A DNA stretch of 64,000 bases from Lewinellaceae bacterium (GTDB lineage Bacteria > Bacteroidota > Bacteroidia > Chitinophagales > Saprospiraceae). This document shows, piece by piece, positions 18,935 through 28,007 of the stretch. The stretch covers positions 186,001-250,000 of the forward strand of contig JACJYG010000004.1 in the NCBI GenBank assembly GCA_020636215.1, given 5' to 3'. Position 1 is the stretch's first letter. Each line of letters starts with the position of its first letter. The translations under genes and the position numbers were made by a program. A model generated the notes under the pieces. That model saw only the letters and a program-made list of their open reading frames with translations. It had not been told where the DNA came from and made no database searches.

Positions 18935-20734
18935 ATGGACAACGCCCAGGCCAAGGTTTACCCGGAAAAGTCGATCGCCGTACTCCCTTTTGTCAACATG
19001 AGTGCTGACCCGGAGAATGAATATTTCAGCGACGGCATCACCGAAGAAATCATCAACGCCCTGACCAAAGTCCCGGGCCTGAAAGTGACTGCCCGCACCT
19101 CTGCCTTTGCCTTCAAAAACAAAAATTCCGACATACGGGCCATCGGCCAGCAACTGGGCGTCGCCACAGTGCTGGAGGGCAGTATCCGCAAAGCAAAGAA
19201 CAGGATCCGCATTACCGCACAATTGATTCAGACTCAGAATGGTTTCCACCTTTGGTCCGAAAATTTCGACCGGGAATTGGACGACATCTTTGCAGTTCAG
19301 GATGAGATCAGCCTGCTTATCGCCGGGCAGATCCGGGAGAACTTTGGGCATCTCGAGATCCAGGAACACCTCATCCATGCGCCGACCAAAAACATCGCCG
19401 CTTACAATCTTTATCTGAAAGGCCGCTATCACCATCTGAAATGGGATGCGGAAGGCATCGACACCGGAATCGCCTGTTACCGGCAAAGCATTGAACAGGA
19501 CCCTGACTTTGCCCTCCCCTACTTCGGAATTGGCTATAGTTACGCCATGCAGGGTTCCTACCGGCAGAATGAAGCCAATCTGCAAACTGCAGAAGAATTT
19601 CTGGAGAAGGGGTTTCAATTGGACGGCCAATCCTATCTGGGATATTTTGCAAAAGCGACGTTGAGCTTCTGGGGGAGGTGGGATTTTGAAGCCGGGCAGC
19701 AGTACTATCTCCAAGCCATTGCGCTGAACCCTTCTTTCACCGAAGCGGAGGAAGGCCTGGTGGAACTCTATACCGCCCTTGGCGATTTCGACCGGGCCAT
19801 GCACCACACGCGCAACATCCTCACGATCAATCCGCTTTCCCCCAACCATTACTACACCAAAGGCCACATTCACTACCTCTCCGGGGACTACCACAGCGCA
19901 CTGGAGTGCATGAAGGCCGCCCTGCGTATCGATCCTAATTTTCTGTTCGCCATCGAAATGGCCCAACTCTGTTATCTCCACCTTAAGGACTACGATAAAC
20001 TGCGCCATTTCCAGAACGATTATCCTCAGGCGCAACGGCCGGAAGAATGCCGGGCCCTGTATAAACTGATGCACCCCGATGAGCCAATTGAGCTCAACCT
20101 GAGCGCCCTTCGTTCCAAAGTGCGGGAAGGCAATACCCTTTTCCCCTGGCATTTATATCTACAGGTTCATCTTGGCCATCACGATCTTGCCCTGGACATC
20201 CTTGAGGAGGCTGTCAAAAACCGGGCGGGGCAACTGATCCAGTTTAAAAGCGCCCCCCTCCTCCTTCCGCTCCATGCCTACGAGCGCTTTCAGCGCCTGG
20301 CCCAATCGGCATACCCTGTTTCGGCGCTCCCCGAGGAAGAAGCCCCTGGCGCCGGCCAGCCGGCGGGTAAACCCCTGCTGAGTGAAGAAGAGGTAGCCCG
20401 CTACCGAAAAGCCATTTCAAGTTTGCTGGACAAAGAACAGCTCTTTCTGGACCCCGCCCTCGGCCTGAAAACACTGGCGGAACAATTGGGCCTCCATCCC
20501 AACAAACTCTCCTGGCTGCTCAACGAACACTTCGGGAAAAATTTTAACGAGTTTATCAATGCCTATCGGATGGAATCTTTTAAAGCCAAAGCCCTGGACC
20601 CCGCCAACAGCCACCTCACCATACTGGGCCTCGCCTATGAAAGTGGGTTTAATTCCAAGACGTCCTTCAATGCCTTTTTTAAAAAAATGGAAGGAAAAAC
20701 GCCGAGCAGGTGGCTGAAGTCGGTTAAAAAATAA
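18935..20734 (+). CDS. TolB-N / TPR / AraC-type HTH regulator
   Basis: 599 residues from MDNAQAKVYPEKSIAVLPFV; the longer frame from 18746 lacks any feature. Residues about 10-110 match the FlgO/TolB N-terminal fold (SIAVLPFVNMSADPENEYFS; VLEGSIRKAKNRIRITAQLI). About 140-430 is a chain of TPR repeats. About 500-595 is an AraC-family DNA-binding domain (LKTLAEQLGLHPNKLSWLLN; LGLAYESGFNSKTSFNAFFK). No membrane segment is seen. The combination is common in Bacteroidota as a sensor-regulator. Its divergent position suggests control of the decarboxylase operon, which is only inferred. Confidence 0.85.
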   Translation: MDNAQAKVYPEKSIAVLPFVNMSADPENEYFSDGITEEIINALTKVPGLKVTARTSAFAFKNKNSDIRAIGQQLGVATVLEGSIRKAKNRIRITAQLIQTQNGFHLWSENFDRELDDIFAVQDEISLLIAGQIRENFGHLEIQEHLIHAPTKNIAAYNLYLKGRYHHLKWDAEGIDTGIACYRQSIEQDPDFALPYFGIGYSYAMQGSYRQNEANLQTAEEFLEKGFQLDGQSYLGYFAKATLSFWGRWDFEAGQQYYLQAIALNPSFTEAEEGLVELYTALGDFDRAMHHTRNILTINPLSPNHYYTKGHIHYLSGDYHSALECMKAALRIDPNFLFAIEMAQLCYLHLKDYDKLRHFQNDYPQAQRPEECRALYKLMHPDEPIELNLSALRSKVREGNTLFPWHLYLQVHLGHHDLALDILEEAVKNRAGQLIQFKSAPLLLPLHAYERFQRLAQSAYPVSALPEEEAPGAGQPAGKPLLSEEEVARYRKAISSLLDKEQLFLDPALGLKTLAEQLGLHPNKLSWLLNEHFGKNFNEFINAYRMESFKAKALDPANSHLTILGLAYESGFNSKTSFNAFFKKMEGKTPSRWLKSVKK

Positions 20735-20818
20735 TTTTCAAATCGCAACCAATTCAGAACGTGTTTAAAATTAACCCTTTCGCTAATAGGAGCGCCTCTC
20801 TTTGCCGGGCTACGGCTA

Positions 20819-20844
20819 CCTGCCGGAAAGGCAGGCAGTTTTTT
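20819..20844 (+). terminator. Weak terminator-like hairpin after the AraC-type gene
   Basis: cctgcc/ggcagg stem with a GGAAA loop, then six Ts at 20839-20844. The stem is short. Confidence 0.4.
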
Positions 20845-20872
20845 CGGCACGCACCTTCCAAATTTGCTCTAA

Positions 20873-21033
20873 GAAGCTGTTTGAATTTGGTTTTTAGAAT
20901 TTATTATAGGTTATTTTTTCGTCAATCAAGGCTCTTTTTGAGCCTCGTACCCATAGGTACGGGGCGAAAAAAAGCCGCAGAGTGGCGGAAAAAGAGGCAT
21001 AATAAAACTGAAGGACTAAATTCAAACAGCTTC
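20873..21033. mobile_element. 161-bp MITE, copy 2 (TAA target duplication)
   Basis: Same element as at 12244-12404 with one base change (T for C in the left third). It is flanked by TAA at 20870-20872 and 21034-21036. It sits between the AraC-type gene and the DUF6090 gene. Confidence 0.85.
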
Positions 21034-21043
21034 TAAGTAGTTA

Positions 21044-21808
21044 CTATTTTATTTCTTTTTTAATCAAGTTCAAAATAGTATCTAAATCCTGCATTAAGGG
21101 ATTATAATGTGCTTTTTCTGTTGCATAACTGGTGAGGATAAACATCAGAATATTATTTTCAAATTCCGTGGAATTTAACAAACCTAAGTTACTAATATCA
21201 TTTTCGGTTTTTGGCAAACCGATTTCGTCATACACTCCTGCTTGTTTAAAAATAGTCCTCAGGCTGTTTTCGTTTGTTCGAAACAGATCAAGCACCTTTT
21301 CTCTTTGAATTCCAAGTTCTTCTTCTTGTCTGGAAATATCTTCCATGGTTGAAATCCAGTTTGTCAGTTGCTTCCTCAATTCAGTGTTTGAGAGGTTTTT
21401 TAAATTGCCGGAATTAATCATTTCGTTCAGGAGGGAATTGTTTGGGTTAAAGGCGATATCTGCAGAAAATGTATTATATAATAATTCCGAAAACGTTGTT
21501 TCAGTGAGGGATTCATTTTTCGTGGCCGTATGTTCCAGTATCTTTTTAGCTCCAATGTAATTGCGTTGATTTACTGCTATCAATTCCGTTAACTTAAATT
21601 TGCTTGTCTCAAATTCTTCTTTTAAGCCAAGTAAATAGATCTGTTCATTTTTATCATCTATCCGGTTTTGATTCCCATTATTGATAGCGAGGGCAATTAA
21701 TATTCCGATAACAACCAGAATGATTTCTCCCAAAGCATAAGCCAAGTACTTGGTAAACTTGTTTTCGGACAGTAGGTTTTGTCTGATCTTCCTGAAGAAT
21801 TTTACCAT
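21044..21808 (-). CDS. DUF6090 family membrane protein
   Basis: 254 residues. The family hallmark is the N-terminal block KYLAYALGEIILVVIGILIA followed by LAINNGN (a single membrane helix at about 22-44). The rest is a long, mostly helical, Asn/Glu/Leu-rich extracytoplasmic domain. Function unknown; the family is widespread in Bacteroidota, often in tandem or mobile contexts. The gene is clearly AT-richer than its surroundings, which fits recent transfer. Its start overlaps the end of the DUF4386 gene by 7 bp. Confidence 0.75.
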   Translation of the reverse strand: MVKFFRKIRQNLLSENKFTKYLAYALGEIILVVIGILIALAINNGNQNRIDDKNEQIYLLGLKEEFETSKFKLTELIAVNQRNYIGAKKILEHTATKNESLTETTFSELLYNTFSADIAFNPNNSLLNEMINSGNLKNLSNTELRKQLTNWISTMEDISRQEEELGIQREKVLDLFRTNENSLRTIFKQAGVYDEIGLPKTENDISNLGLLNSTEFENNILMFILTSYATEKAHYNPLMQDLDTILNLIKKEIK

Positions 21809-22437
21809 TTGCTTGAAATTTCAGCCGAACTTTTACCCCCTCTCAAAAGCAGCCAAATTGCGAATGACATCTCACCAATAATACTGGGAATTGCAACAAG
21901 CGCCAAAAACAATGACCCATAAGTATCATAGTTCGGAAGTAAGAAATGTGCTGCCGTATCAATCATATACATCATTCCCGCAATGACGAGAAACCATGCA
22001 ATGATTCCAGGTTTTCTGATTATTCTTCCCAGCAGGATTAAATGCATTCCAAAAAAGAACAGGCCAATTAGCCAGATGATCTCGAAAATATCAACTTGCT
22101 TGAGAATTTCTGTCTGCGTTGTTGATGTCAACGCTAATGGAAGCGCAAATATGGCAACCCCCATTATAGCCGCATGCATCATCCTAAAGTAAGTGCTTAG
22201 GCCTGACAAAGCATGTTTTTTGTATAATTCGTAAAGTGCCCATGCAACTACAACATCAAATACAACTGTAAGCAAAAATGCCAGTATCCCAAATCTGACC
22301 ATTAAATGATTTTGTTGTATAGTTTCAATGGGAGATTCGAGGATGGATTCAAGCACAAAGAAATTGGCAAATATCGCAGCGAAAAAAATTACCATATAGC
22401 TTACACCAGCAATTATTGAAAGATTTCTAGGTTTCAT
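21802..22437 (-). CDS. DUF4386 family multi-pass membrane protein
   Basis: 211 residues from MKPRNLSIIAGVSYMVIFFA, with six to seven membrane segments and the helix pattern of DUF4386 proteins (ALYELYKKHALSGLSTYFRM; IWLIGLFFFGMHLILLGRII). The ORF opens at 22515 but the family starts at the MKPRN site. Function unknown. Forms an overlapping pair with the DUF6090 gene. Confidence 0.7.
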   Translation of the reverse strand: MKPRNLSIIAGVSYMVIFFAAIFANFFVLESILESPIETIQQNHLMVRFGILAFLLTVVFDVVVAWALYELYKKHALSGLSTYFRMMHAAIMGVAIFALPLALTSTTQTEILKQVDIFEIIWLIGLFFFGMHLILLGRIIRKPGIIAWFLVIAGMMYMIDTAAHFLLPNYDTYGSLFLALVAIPSIIGEMSFAIWLLLRGGKSSAEISSKW

Positions 22438-22511
22438 TTTTATAGTACGTGTTTTTATGAAAGCTAACATGCCGCTGGCAAGGGCCAGCCACACACACAA
22501 TATACTACCCC

Positions 22512-23258
22512 TCAATCCACCACCACAAAACAGCGCGTCTCCGGCCGTTGCGCCCCGATCTGCACCTGAGCAAAATAAGTGCCGGGCGGGAAGTGGGACA
22601 CATTGAACTCGATAATGCCCACGATGGCATCGATCTCCCGCCGGGCCATCAGCTGCCCGGCTTTGGAGTGAATACTGATGATGGCCCGCTGGCCCAGGCT
22701 GCTCTCCTCCATCTCCAGTTTGAGGATCTCGGCGGTGGGGTTCGGGTAGATGGCGAAGCAGTCAGGGCTCAAATCCTCCTTCGGTTCATCGGCCGAAATG
22801 TCGGGAATATCGGCGTCGGTTTCTTCCCGGGGAATCACCTCACCCGTCAGGTAGAGAAAAGTTTGAGGCGGGTTCGTGTTAGCCGTTAGGGTGACCCGCT
22901 GACTGCGCTTGCCTCGTTTGCCTTTGGAGTTGAACTGCACTGTGAGGGAAGCCGTTTCTCCCGGCTGGATGGCCTCGCGGGGCCATTGCGGGATAGTGCA
23001 GCCACAGCTCCCTTTGGCGTTTGAAAGGATCAGTGGCTCATCACTGGTGTTGGTGAAGGTAAAGACCTGCGTGACGGTGGTTCCTTCATCAATGGCGCCG
23101 AAATCGTAGGTAGTTTCCTCGAATTCCATATCGGCAATCGGGCCTCCCAGAAGCGTAAAATCCGGTTCGGTTGTAATTTCCTGAGCCGTTAAACTGAGCG
23201 CGAAAAAGGACAGGATGGCTGCCATCAGCCAGGTGGAGGGTGTTGATTTGGTTTGCAT
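22512..23258 (-). CDS. DUF1573 domain protein with T9SS sorting domain
   Basis: 248 residues. Signal peptide 1-25 (ending LTAQ). About 45-145 is a DUF1573 immunoglobulin-like domain (TYDFGAIDEGTTVTQVFTFT; SNAKGSCGCTIPQWP; LTVQFNSKGKRGK). About 165-248 is a type A T9SS sorting domain (CFAIYPNPTAEILKLEM; HFPPGTYFAQVQIG). Exported surface protein of unknown role. Confidence 0.85.
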   Translation of the reverse strand: MQTKSTPSTWLMAAILSFFALSLTAQEITTEPDFTLLGGPIADMEFEETTYDFGAIDEGTTVTQVFTFTNTSDEPLILSNAKGSCGCTIPQWPREAIQPGETASLTVQFNSKGKRGKRSQRVTLTANTNPPQTFLYLTGEVIPREETDADIPDISADEPKEDLSPDCFAIYPNPTAEILKLEMEESSLGQRAIISIHSKAGQLMARREIDAIVGIIEFNVSHFPPGTYFAQVQIGAQRPETRCFVVVD

Positions 23259-23697
23259 GATACTATAGGGTTGGTGAAACGATTAATAATGGTTGTAATG
23301 AGAACAGAAGGCGCTTTAGTTCCGGAAAAGCGGGGTTTAACGTTCTTGCTGTTTTGAGGACAGCCCGTGGCTAGCGCTTTTTCCGCCGCTGGGCAAAAGC
23401 CAGCAGGGGAAGGAGGGTGCATAAAAGAAAGACTACCAACTTTTTCTTTTTGTAATATGGCTGCTGCATGCTTGCTTGTTTTTGCCGGTAAGGAATGTGG
23501 TGCAGGGTTGATCGAGCGCGGGTTTGGAGGACTGTTCTCCGGCTGCAAATCCCATACTTAAGGGGGAAGATAGCGAAATTTTCTGGGAGGTTCGGGGCTG
23601 TTCAACATTTGACGTTCAAGGGGGCTGCTCAAAACTTTGTGCTTGGGCCCCTGCTTTTTTTGAGACGCAGCGGCGTAGAGACAGCTTAGCTTAGCGT

Positions 23698-23778
23698 ACT
23701 TCGCGCAGCCTTAGTGTCCTTCGCGGGAAAACCCTCATGGGGAAGGTTCCCGCAAAGGACGCAGAGGAGGCGCAAAGT
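23698..23778. repeat. Imperfect 31-bp inverted repeat in a 550-nt gap
   Basis: Arms at 23698-23728 and 23748-23778 match at about 23 of 31 positions (core tccttcgcggga / tcccgcaaagga). It lies in the gene-free stretch 23259-23811, where no supported ORF was found. It resembles the intergenic cgcaaagg-type palindromes often seen in Bacteroidota. Confidence 0.55.
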
Positions 23779-23811
23779 GACGTAAAGGCCTGATCAGCCC
23801 GCAAAACAAAA

Positions 23812-24330
23812 TTAATCTCCAATGTAAATATAAAATCTATTACCACCTATATGCAGCAATGTATCGGACGCCAAAATCTCAAACTCATGCCTTACTTTCT
23901 TATTTATTACTTCATAATTCAAATAGATTTTTTTCTCGTCTGCAATTTCATAATCCCCGTAAGCCACGGATGTATCTTTTATTAGTTCTTCTTCACTTCT
24001 TTTACTTAAAAATTCATCAACGTCTAAATTCGGGTCACTTGTTCCAAAAAAAGCAAATTTGAAATCAGGCCTAAATTTGAGATAGTTGAAAATCAATCCA
24101 CTTGTATGGCCAGCGTGAAAATCTTCCCATTCTATTGGCGTTGACCTATACCATTTATCAGTTTTCAGCCTGATGCTATCTTCCATAACCGTCTCATTTG
24201 AGCTATTACGCTCCAGTTTTCCCGTTCCGGATTTTTCAGGCTTCTTTAGGACACATGCTCCTAAAGTGCACTGTAAAAAAATGGCAATCAATGTGAGCTT
24301 GAATATCTGGCTATAACTGAAACCGTACAT
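23812..24330 (-). CDS. Hypothetical lipoprotein
   Basis: 172 residues from MYGFSYSQIFKLTLIAIFLQ, with lipobox LGAC at about residue 25. The mature part has EWEDFHAGHTSGLIFNYLKF and a C-terminal half rich in charged strands. AT-rich, like its neighbours in this accessory stretch. Family not recognised. Confidence 0.6.
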   Translation of the reverse strand: MYGFSYSQIFKLTLIAIFLQCTLGACVLKKPEKSGTGKLERNSSNETVMEDSIRLKTDKWYRSTPIEWEDFHAGHTSGLIFNYLKFRPDFKFAFFGTSDPNLDVDEFLSKRSEEELIKDTSVAYGDYEIADEKKIYLNYEVINKKVRHEFEILASDTLLHIGGNRFYIYIGD

Positions 24331-24393
24331 TTCCTGCTTTTCTATAAGATGAGTTCGAAAATGAACAAACACAAGGGGGCTCTCCCGGTTTTG

Positions 24394-24879
24394 TTAACGT
24401 TCAGCCACCCCCTGACTTTCCAACAACTTCCGGATCAGAGAAACCTGCCCCAGGTGATAGTAGCTGTGCTCGATCATCCCATCGATATTCCGCTGATAGG
24501 CGCCGTATTTTTCATCCACAAAAACCGCCTGCAGCCGTGCCTCGGGCATTTGCTCCACCAGATCGGCAAAGCGTTCGGCATCGCGCCAGAGGCTGTCCCG
24601 CAGCTTGTCCCAGTCTTGTTGTGACTGTATGGGGGGCATATCGAAGCTGTATTTGTCCCGGATGTCCAGGGCGCCGCCTTCAAAGACCTTCAATATGCCG
24701 GCGATGTAGTAATGGATGTGGAAGGTAAGCGCGGCGATGGTGTTCAACGAGCCCACCTTCCGGGTAGCCTGTTCCCAGCTTACGCCCGATAACTGGGCTT
24801 TGAAATTGGTGTTGGCCACCCAGCGGCCGTTCAGGATCACTTCCCGGAAGCGGTTGGCGAGTTGCGCGGATGGTGTCAT
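24394..24879 (-). CDS. DinB/DUF1572-like four-helix-bundle protein
   Basis: 161 residues. The metal-site histidines of the DinB superfamily appear as FHIHYYIAG (about residue 53-55) and the C-terminal MIEHSYYHLGQVSLIRK. Such proteins bind a divalent metal and may act as thiol transferases, but the reaction of this member is unknown. Stands alone. Confidence 0.75.
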   Translation of the reverse strand: MTPSAQLANRFREVILNGRWVANTNFKAQLSGVSWEQATRKVGSLNTIAALTFHIHYYIAGILKVFEGGALDIRDKYSFDMPPIQSQQDWDKLRDSLWRDAERFADLVEQMPEARLQAVFVDEKYGAYQRNIDGMIEHSYYHLGQVSLIRKLLESQGVAER

Positions 24880-24970
24880 TGGTTTAAATTAAAGAGCTTG
24901 ATCAAATTTCGTTTTTGGAGATGAAAATAATTCATTCCAGCCAGCTCGCTGGCAGGCAGGTTTTGCTTAG

Positions 24971-25020
24971 ACAAGGCGTCGAAATGGGAGCATACCCTTA
25001 GGTACGTGGCCATTTCGACA
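24971..25020. repeat. Strong palindrome at the end of the truncated PEP-mutase-family gene
   Basis: A perfect 10-bp inverted repeat (gtcgaaatgg 24978-24987; ccatttcgac 25010-25019) with an inner cataccc...ggtacg arm. The loop resembles the inner hairpin of the MITE (cccataggtac vs cccttaggtac). The surrounding 24880-25050 holds no gene. It may be a remnant of another non-autonomous element. Confidence 0.5.
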
Positions 25021-25050
25021 ACGCAGTATATTGGGCGAAGTGGCTATTCT

Positions 25051-25611
25051 TCACTTATTTAACCCTATTGCCATTTTATAGGCCAATGCAGCGTCGGGAA
25101 GCGGTGTTAGAGCATCCAATAAAATATTGTAAGTTCCTTTTTTTGATAGTTCGTCAGCAACTTTCTTAATTAAAGCTAAAGTGGCTTTCATCAAACTTGA
25201 ACCTAGGCTTAAACGGGCAACACCTAAATCCTGTAGTTCACGAACAGATGGAGGCAATCCTGCCCCTATTGCAGGGTTTGAAAGAATATTAATTGGGGCA
25301 TTAATTTCCTTAACGAGTGTCGAAATCGTTTCTTTTTCCCACACCGGCTGAACAAATATGCAGTCTGCACCTGCTTCCCTGTATTTATTGCCACGCTTAA
25401 TCGATTCAGATAATTTTTCTCGTGGTGAACCTGACGAAGTATAAAATGAATCAGTCCTTGCATTAATTACTAAATGAAAGCCCAGTGAATCTGATAATGC
25501 ACGAATAGCTGATATTCTTTCACAAAATTCCATCTCGTCAATTAATACTGGATTTAAATCAATACTGTCTTCAATGTTTATTCCAACAATTCCTGTTGCA
25601 ATAAACGCCAA
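25051..25611 (-). pseudogene. Isocitrate lyase/PEP mutase family protein, 5'-truncated remnant
   Basis: About 186 residues starting within the family at ATGIVGINIEDSIDLNPVLI and continuing through INARTDSFY, KYREAGADCIFVQPVW, and LGVARLSLGSSLMKATLALI. Full-length relatives are about 250-280 residues; the first 80 or so, which carry the first barrel strands and the catalytic loop, are missing. Upstream in frame there is a TGA and no family sequence, and the only start would be a TTG. I therefore read it as a decayed gene. AT-rich compared with the flanking serine hydrolase. Confidence 0.7.
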
Positions 25612-25689
25612 GCTCCCAAACCAACCAGCGCAGACATTTCAACATTTGTGCACATGAAGCCATTCTCGCCCCCCTGTCACAAAGGCCCC

Positions 25690-27081
25690 CTAAAGCGCCT
25701 CCAAAATATCCAGGATCAGTTCCTCCACACTCCATCCCGGCCTATTCGTCACCCCAAAGCGGGCCACCATCAGATCCCTGGACGGGATCACCACGATCCA
25801 CTGGCCCTGGTAGCCTTCGAAAGCGAAGGCGTCTTCGGGCAGGCGGGGCAGCAGGCGTTCTCCCGGGCCCGCCCCCCCGGCGTTGAGCCAGATCTGAGCG
25901 CCGTAGCGGCCACCCGGAGCGTGGGGGGTGGGCGTCAAGCAGTAGTCCACCCAGCCTTCCGGCAGCAGTTGCTCACCGTTCCAGACGCCTTTGTTCTGGT
26001 ACAGCAGGGCAAAGCGCAGCCAGTCTTTGGGGCTGGCGTAGAAATAGCTGGAGCCCACGAAAGCCCCGCTCTCGTCGTGCTCGAAGAGGGCCGTCCTCAT
26101 GCCCAGTTTCTGGAAGAGTTCGTTGTGGGCGAATTCCTCCAGGCGGCGGAGGCTGCCCCCGGTTTTTTCAAGCAATATCTTAGCGAGGATATTGGTAGTG
26201 CCGCTGGAGTAGCTCCATTGGGTGCCGGGTTTAGCAGACAGGGGCTTCGCCAGGGCGTAGGCGCCCATGTCCGGGGAATTGTAGAGCATCTCCACCGCGT
26301 CCGAGAGGGGGGCGTAGCGCTCGTCAAAGGCCAGGCCGCTTTCCATCCGTAGCAACTGGTCAATGGTGATGGCATTCCTGTCATCCTCTGCCCAGGCCGG
26401 GAAGCCGGCGGGCTGATGGATGTCCAGGCCCTGCGTTTGCACCAGCCTGCCCACCAACGCGCTGGTGATGCTCTTGGAAGCCGACCACGACAAAAGCGGG
26501 GTCGTATCGGTAATGCCCGGCCGGTAGTGCTCGGCGATGATCCGGCCCTGATAGGCCACTACAATGGCCAGGGTGTTGAGGCGCTCTTTCGGGTTTTCGG
26601 CCGTTTCCTGGAATTCCCGGCGGAGGCGCTCGTTCAGTTTGTCGATATCCACATTGTCCGGAATGCGGTCCAGTTCCACCCGGTTGCCGATGGGCCAGAG
26701 GGTGTCTTTCAGCACCGGGCGTTCGATGGACAACCCCTCGGCCTGCGCCATCAGGGCCTCGCGATCCATGTCCACCAGCAGGGTGCAGCCGCAACCCTCG
26801 CGGTATACGGCGGTGCTGGGCAGCAGCCAGCCGAACAGTTTGACGGTTACGGCCTTATTTTCATAATCCACTTCATGCCGCACCAAACTGAACAGCGGGT
26901 TGACCGGCCGGACAAAGCGCTCCATCCCTTCGTCGGCGTCCTGCCCGGAATTGAAAGTGTGGGAACAGAGGTATTTGGCGGGATAGCCGGTGGCGACCGG
27001 CGCCGATTTGTGAGCAAAGTAGAAGGTGGCGGCCAGCAGCAAAACCAGGATGGCCGCAATGTATTTCAGCGATTTTTTCAT
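25690..27081 (-). CDS. Serine hydrolase (class C beta-lactamase/penicillin-binding fold)
   Basis: 463 residues with an N-terminal membrane anchor or signal (about 6-24). The SxxK motif is SASK (WSASKSITSALVG); YSSGTTN holds the second-motif Tyr. The C-terminal HxG-like strand is not obvious. A Cys pair (EGCGC, about residue 96) may form a disulfide. Family members are DD-peptidases, esterases or 6-aminohexanoate-type hydrolases; the substrate is unknown. Stands alone. Confidence 0.8.
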   Translation of the reverse strand: MKKSLKYIAAILVLLLAATFYFAHKSAPVATGYPAKYLCSHTFNSGQDADEGMERFVRPVNPLFSLVRHEVDYENKAVTVKLFGWLLPSTAVYREGCGCTLLVDMDREALMAQAEGLSIERPVLKDTLWPIGNRVELDRIPDNVDIDKLNERLRREFQETAENPKERLNTLAIVVAYQGRIIAEHYRPGITDTTPLLSWSASKSITSALVGRLVQTQGLDIHQPAGFPAWAEDDRNAITIDQLLRMESGLAFDERYAPLSDAVEMLYNSPDMGAYALAKPLSAKPGTQWSYSSGTTNILAKILLEKTGGSLRRLEEFAHNELFQKLGMRTALFEHDESGAFVGSSYFYASPKDWLRFALLYQNKGVWNGEQLLPEGWVDYCLTPTPHAPGGRYGAQIWLNAGGAGPGERLLPRLPEDAFAFEGYQGQWIVVIPSRDLMVARFGVTNRPGWSVEELILDILEAL

Positions 27082-27194
27082 TGTTATTATTCAAAAAAGG
27101 GGCCAAGCCTCACCAGGAGACATTCCAGGTAGCCAATGCATAAGCCAGCCATTTAACCATCCAACCATGCAGCCATAGCAGCCCATAAAAGTAC

Positions 27195-28007
27195 TTACTT
27201 TTTCCGTACCCTATTCAATACTTCTCCGGTAGGAAGCACCTCCAGATAGTCCGCTTTTATTAATCGCTTGAGCAGATTATCCAGGTACTCAGAACGGATT
27301 GGCCCCCAGCCTTCTTCATCAAGGCCATGTAAATTCAGAATAAGCCAACCTCCATCGCTTTTCAAAAACTTGTTCACTTCCTGCTCTACATAGTCATCGC
27401 AGAAATCGGGGCCATGCCCCCAGCAACCCAAACGCGCCGCAATTGCAGCCACCGGAATAGGATTCACCAGAGTATCTTTCAACACCAGCCAGCCGCCGGT
27501 TCTTACAGCCCTGACTTTTTCGAGCGCATAATCCTCCAGTTCCGTGGTAGATGCATTGTAAGCGAAATTATAAACCGCATTGGCAGCGGAATATCCCTCC
27601 AAATGCGTTTCAAAATAGGCCAGGCATTTGTCTATGTTTTCTTTGGCTTTATCCACAGGTATTTCCGTTAGATTTAGATGCTCCCAGGTGTGCGGCATAA
27701 TTTCATGCCCTCTTACTTTCAAAGCATTCCAATCATCAAAATCTCCCAATAACTTTTGAGGTATCCACTTGGGCTCCGTATGGAAACTTTTAAAGTGGCC
27801 AGTGGCGATTACATTGAGACAGGCCTTAAGCCCATAGTGCTCATGTATTTCCGCAATCCTGTAAAAAGACTTTTTAAAGCCGTCGTCGAAACTCAAACTC
27901 AAAATATGCGACTTGGAAGTGGGGAAAGTAAAATTCCCAAAGGCCATCCCTGCCCCGGCGAGGGTTGATGTTTTAATAAAATTTCTTCTTTTCATTGTTT
28001 TAATCAT
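27195..28007 (-). CDS. Polysaccharide deacetylase family protein
   Basis: 270 residues (266 if the ATG at 27995 is used). N-terminal KRRNFIKTSTLAGAGMAFGN is a Tat-like signal. The NodB-type motif 1 SFDDGF and motif 2 MPHTWEHLNL (HxxxH metal site) are present. These enzymes remove N-acetyl or O-acetyl groups from envelope or extracellular glycans. Its start overlaps the stop of the upstream gene by ATGA (28004-28007), so they are translationally coupled. Confidence 0.8.
   Translation of the reverse strand: MIKTMKRRNFIKTSTLAGAGMAFGNFTFPTSKSHILSLSFDDGFKKSFYRIAEIHEHYGLKACLNVIATGHFKSFHTEPKWIPQKLLGDFDDWNALKVRGHEIMPHTWEHLNLTEIPVDKAKENIDKCLAYFETHLEGYSAANAVYNFAYNASTTELEDYALEKVRAVRTGGWLVLKDTLVNPIPVAAIAARLGCWGHGPDFCDDYVEQEVNKFLKSDGGWLILNLHGLDEEGWGPIRSEYLDNLLKRLIKADYLEVLPTGEVLNRVRKK

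Noticed and set aside
20761..21036. ORF of 91 residues on the + strand, partly identical to the ORF at 12201-12431
   Set aside because: The shared part is the MITE read as protein; no independent coding evidence.
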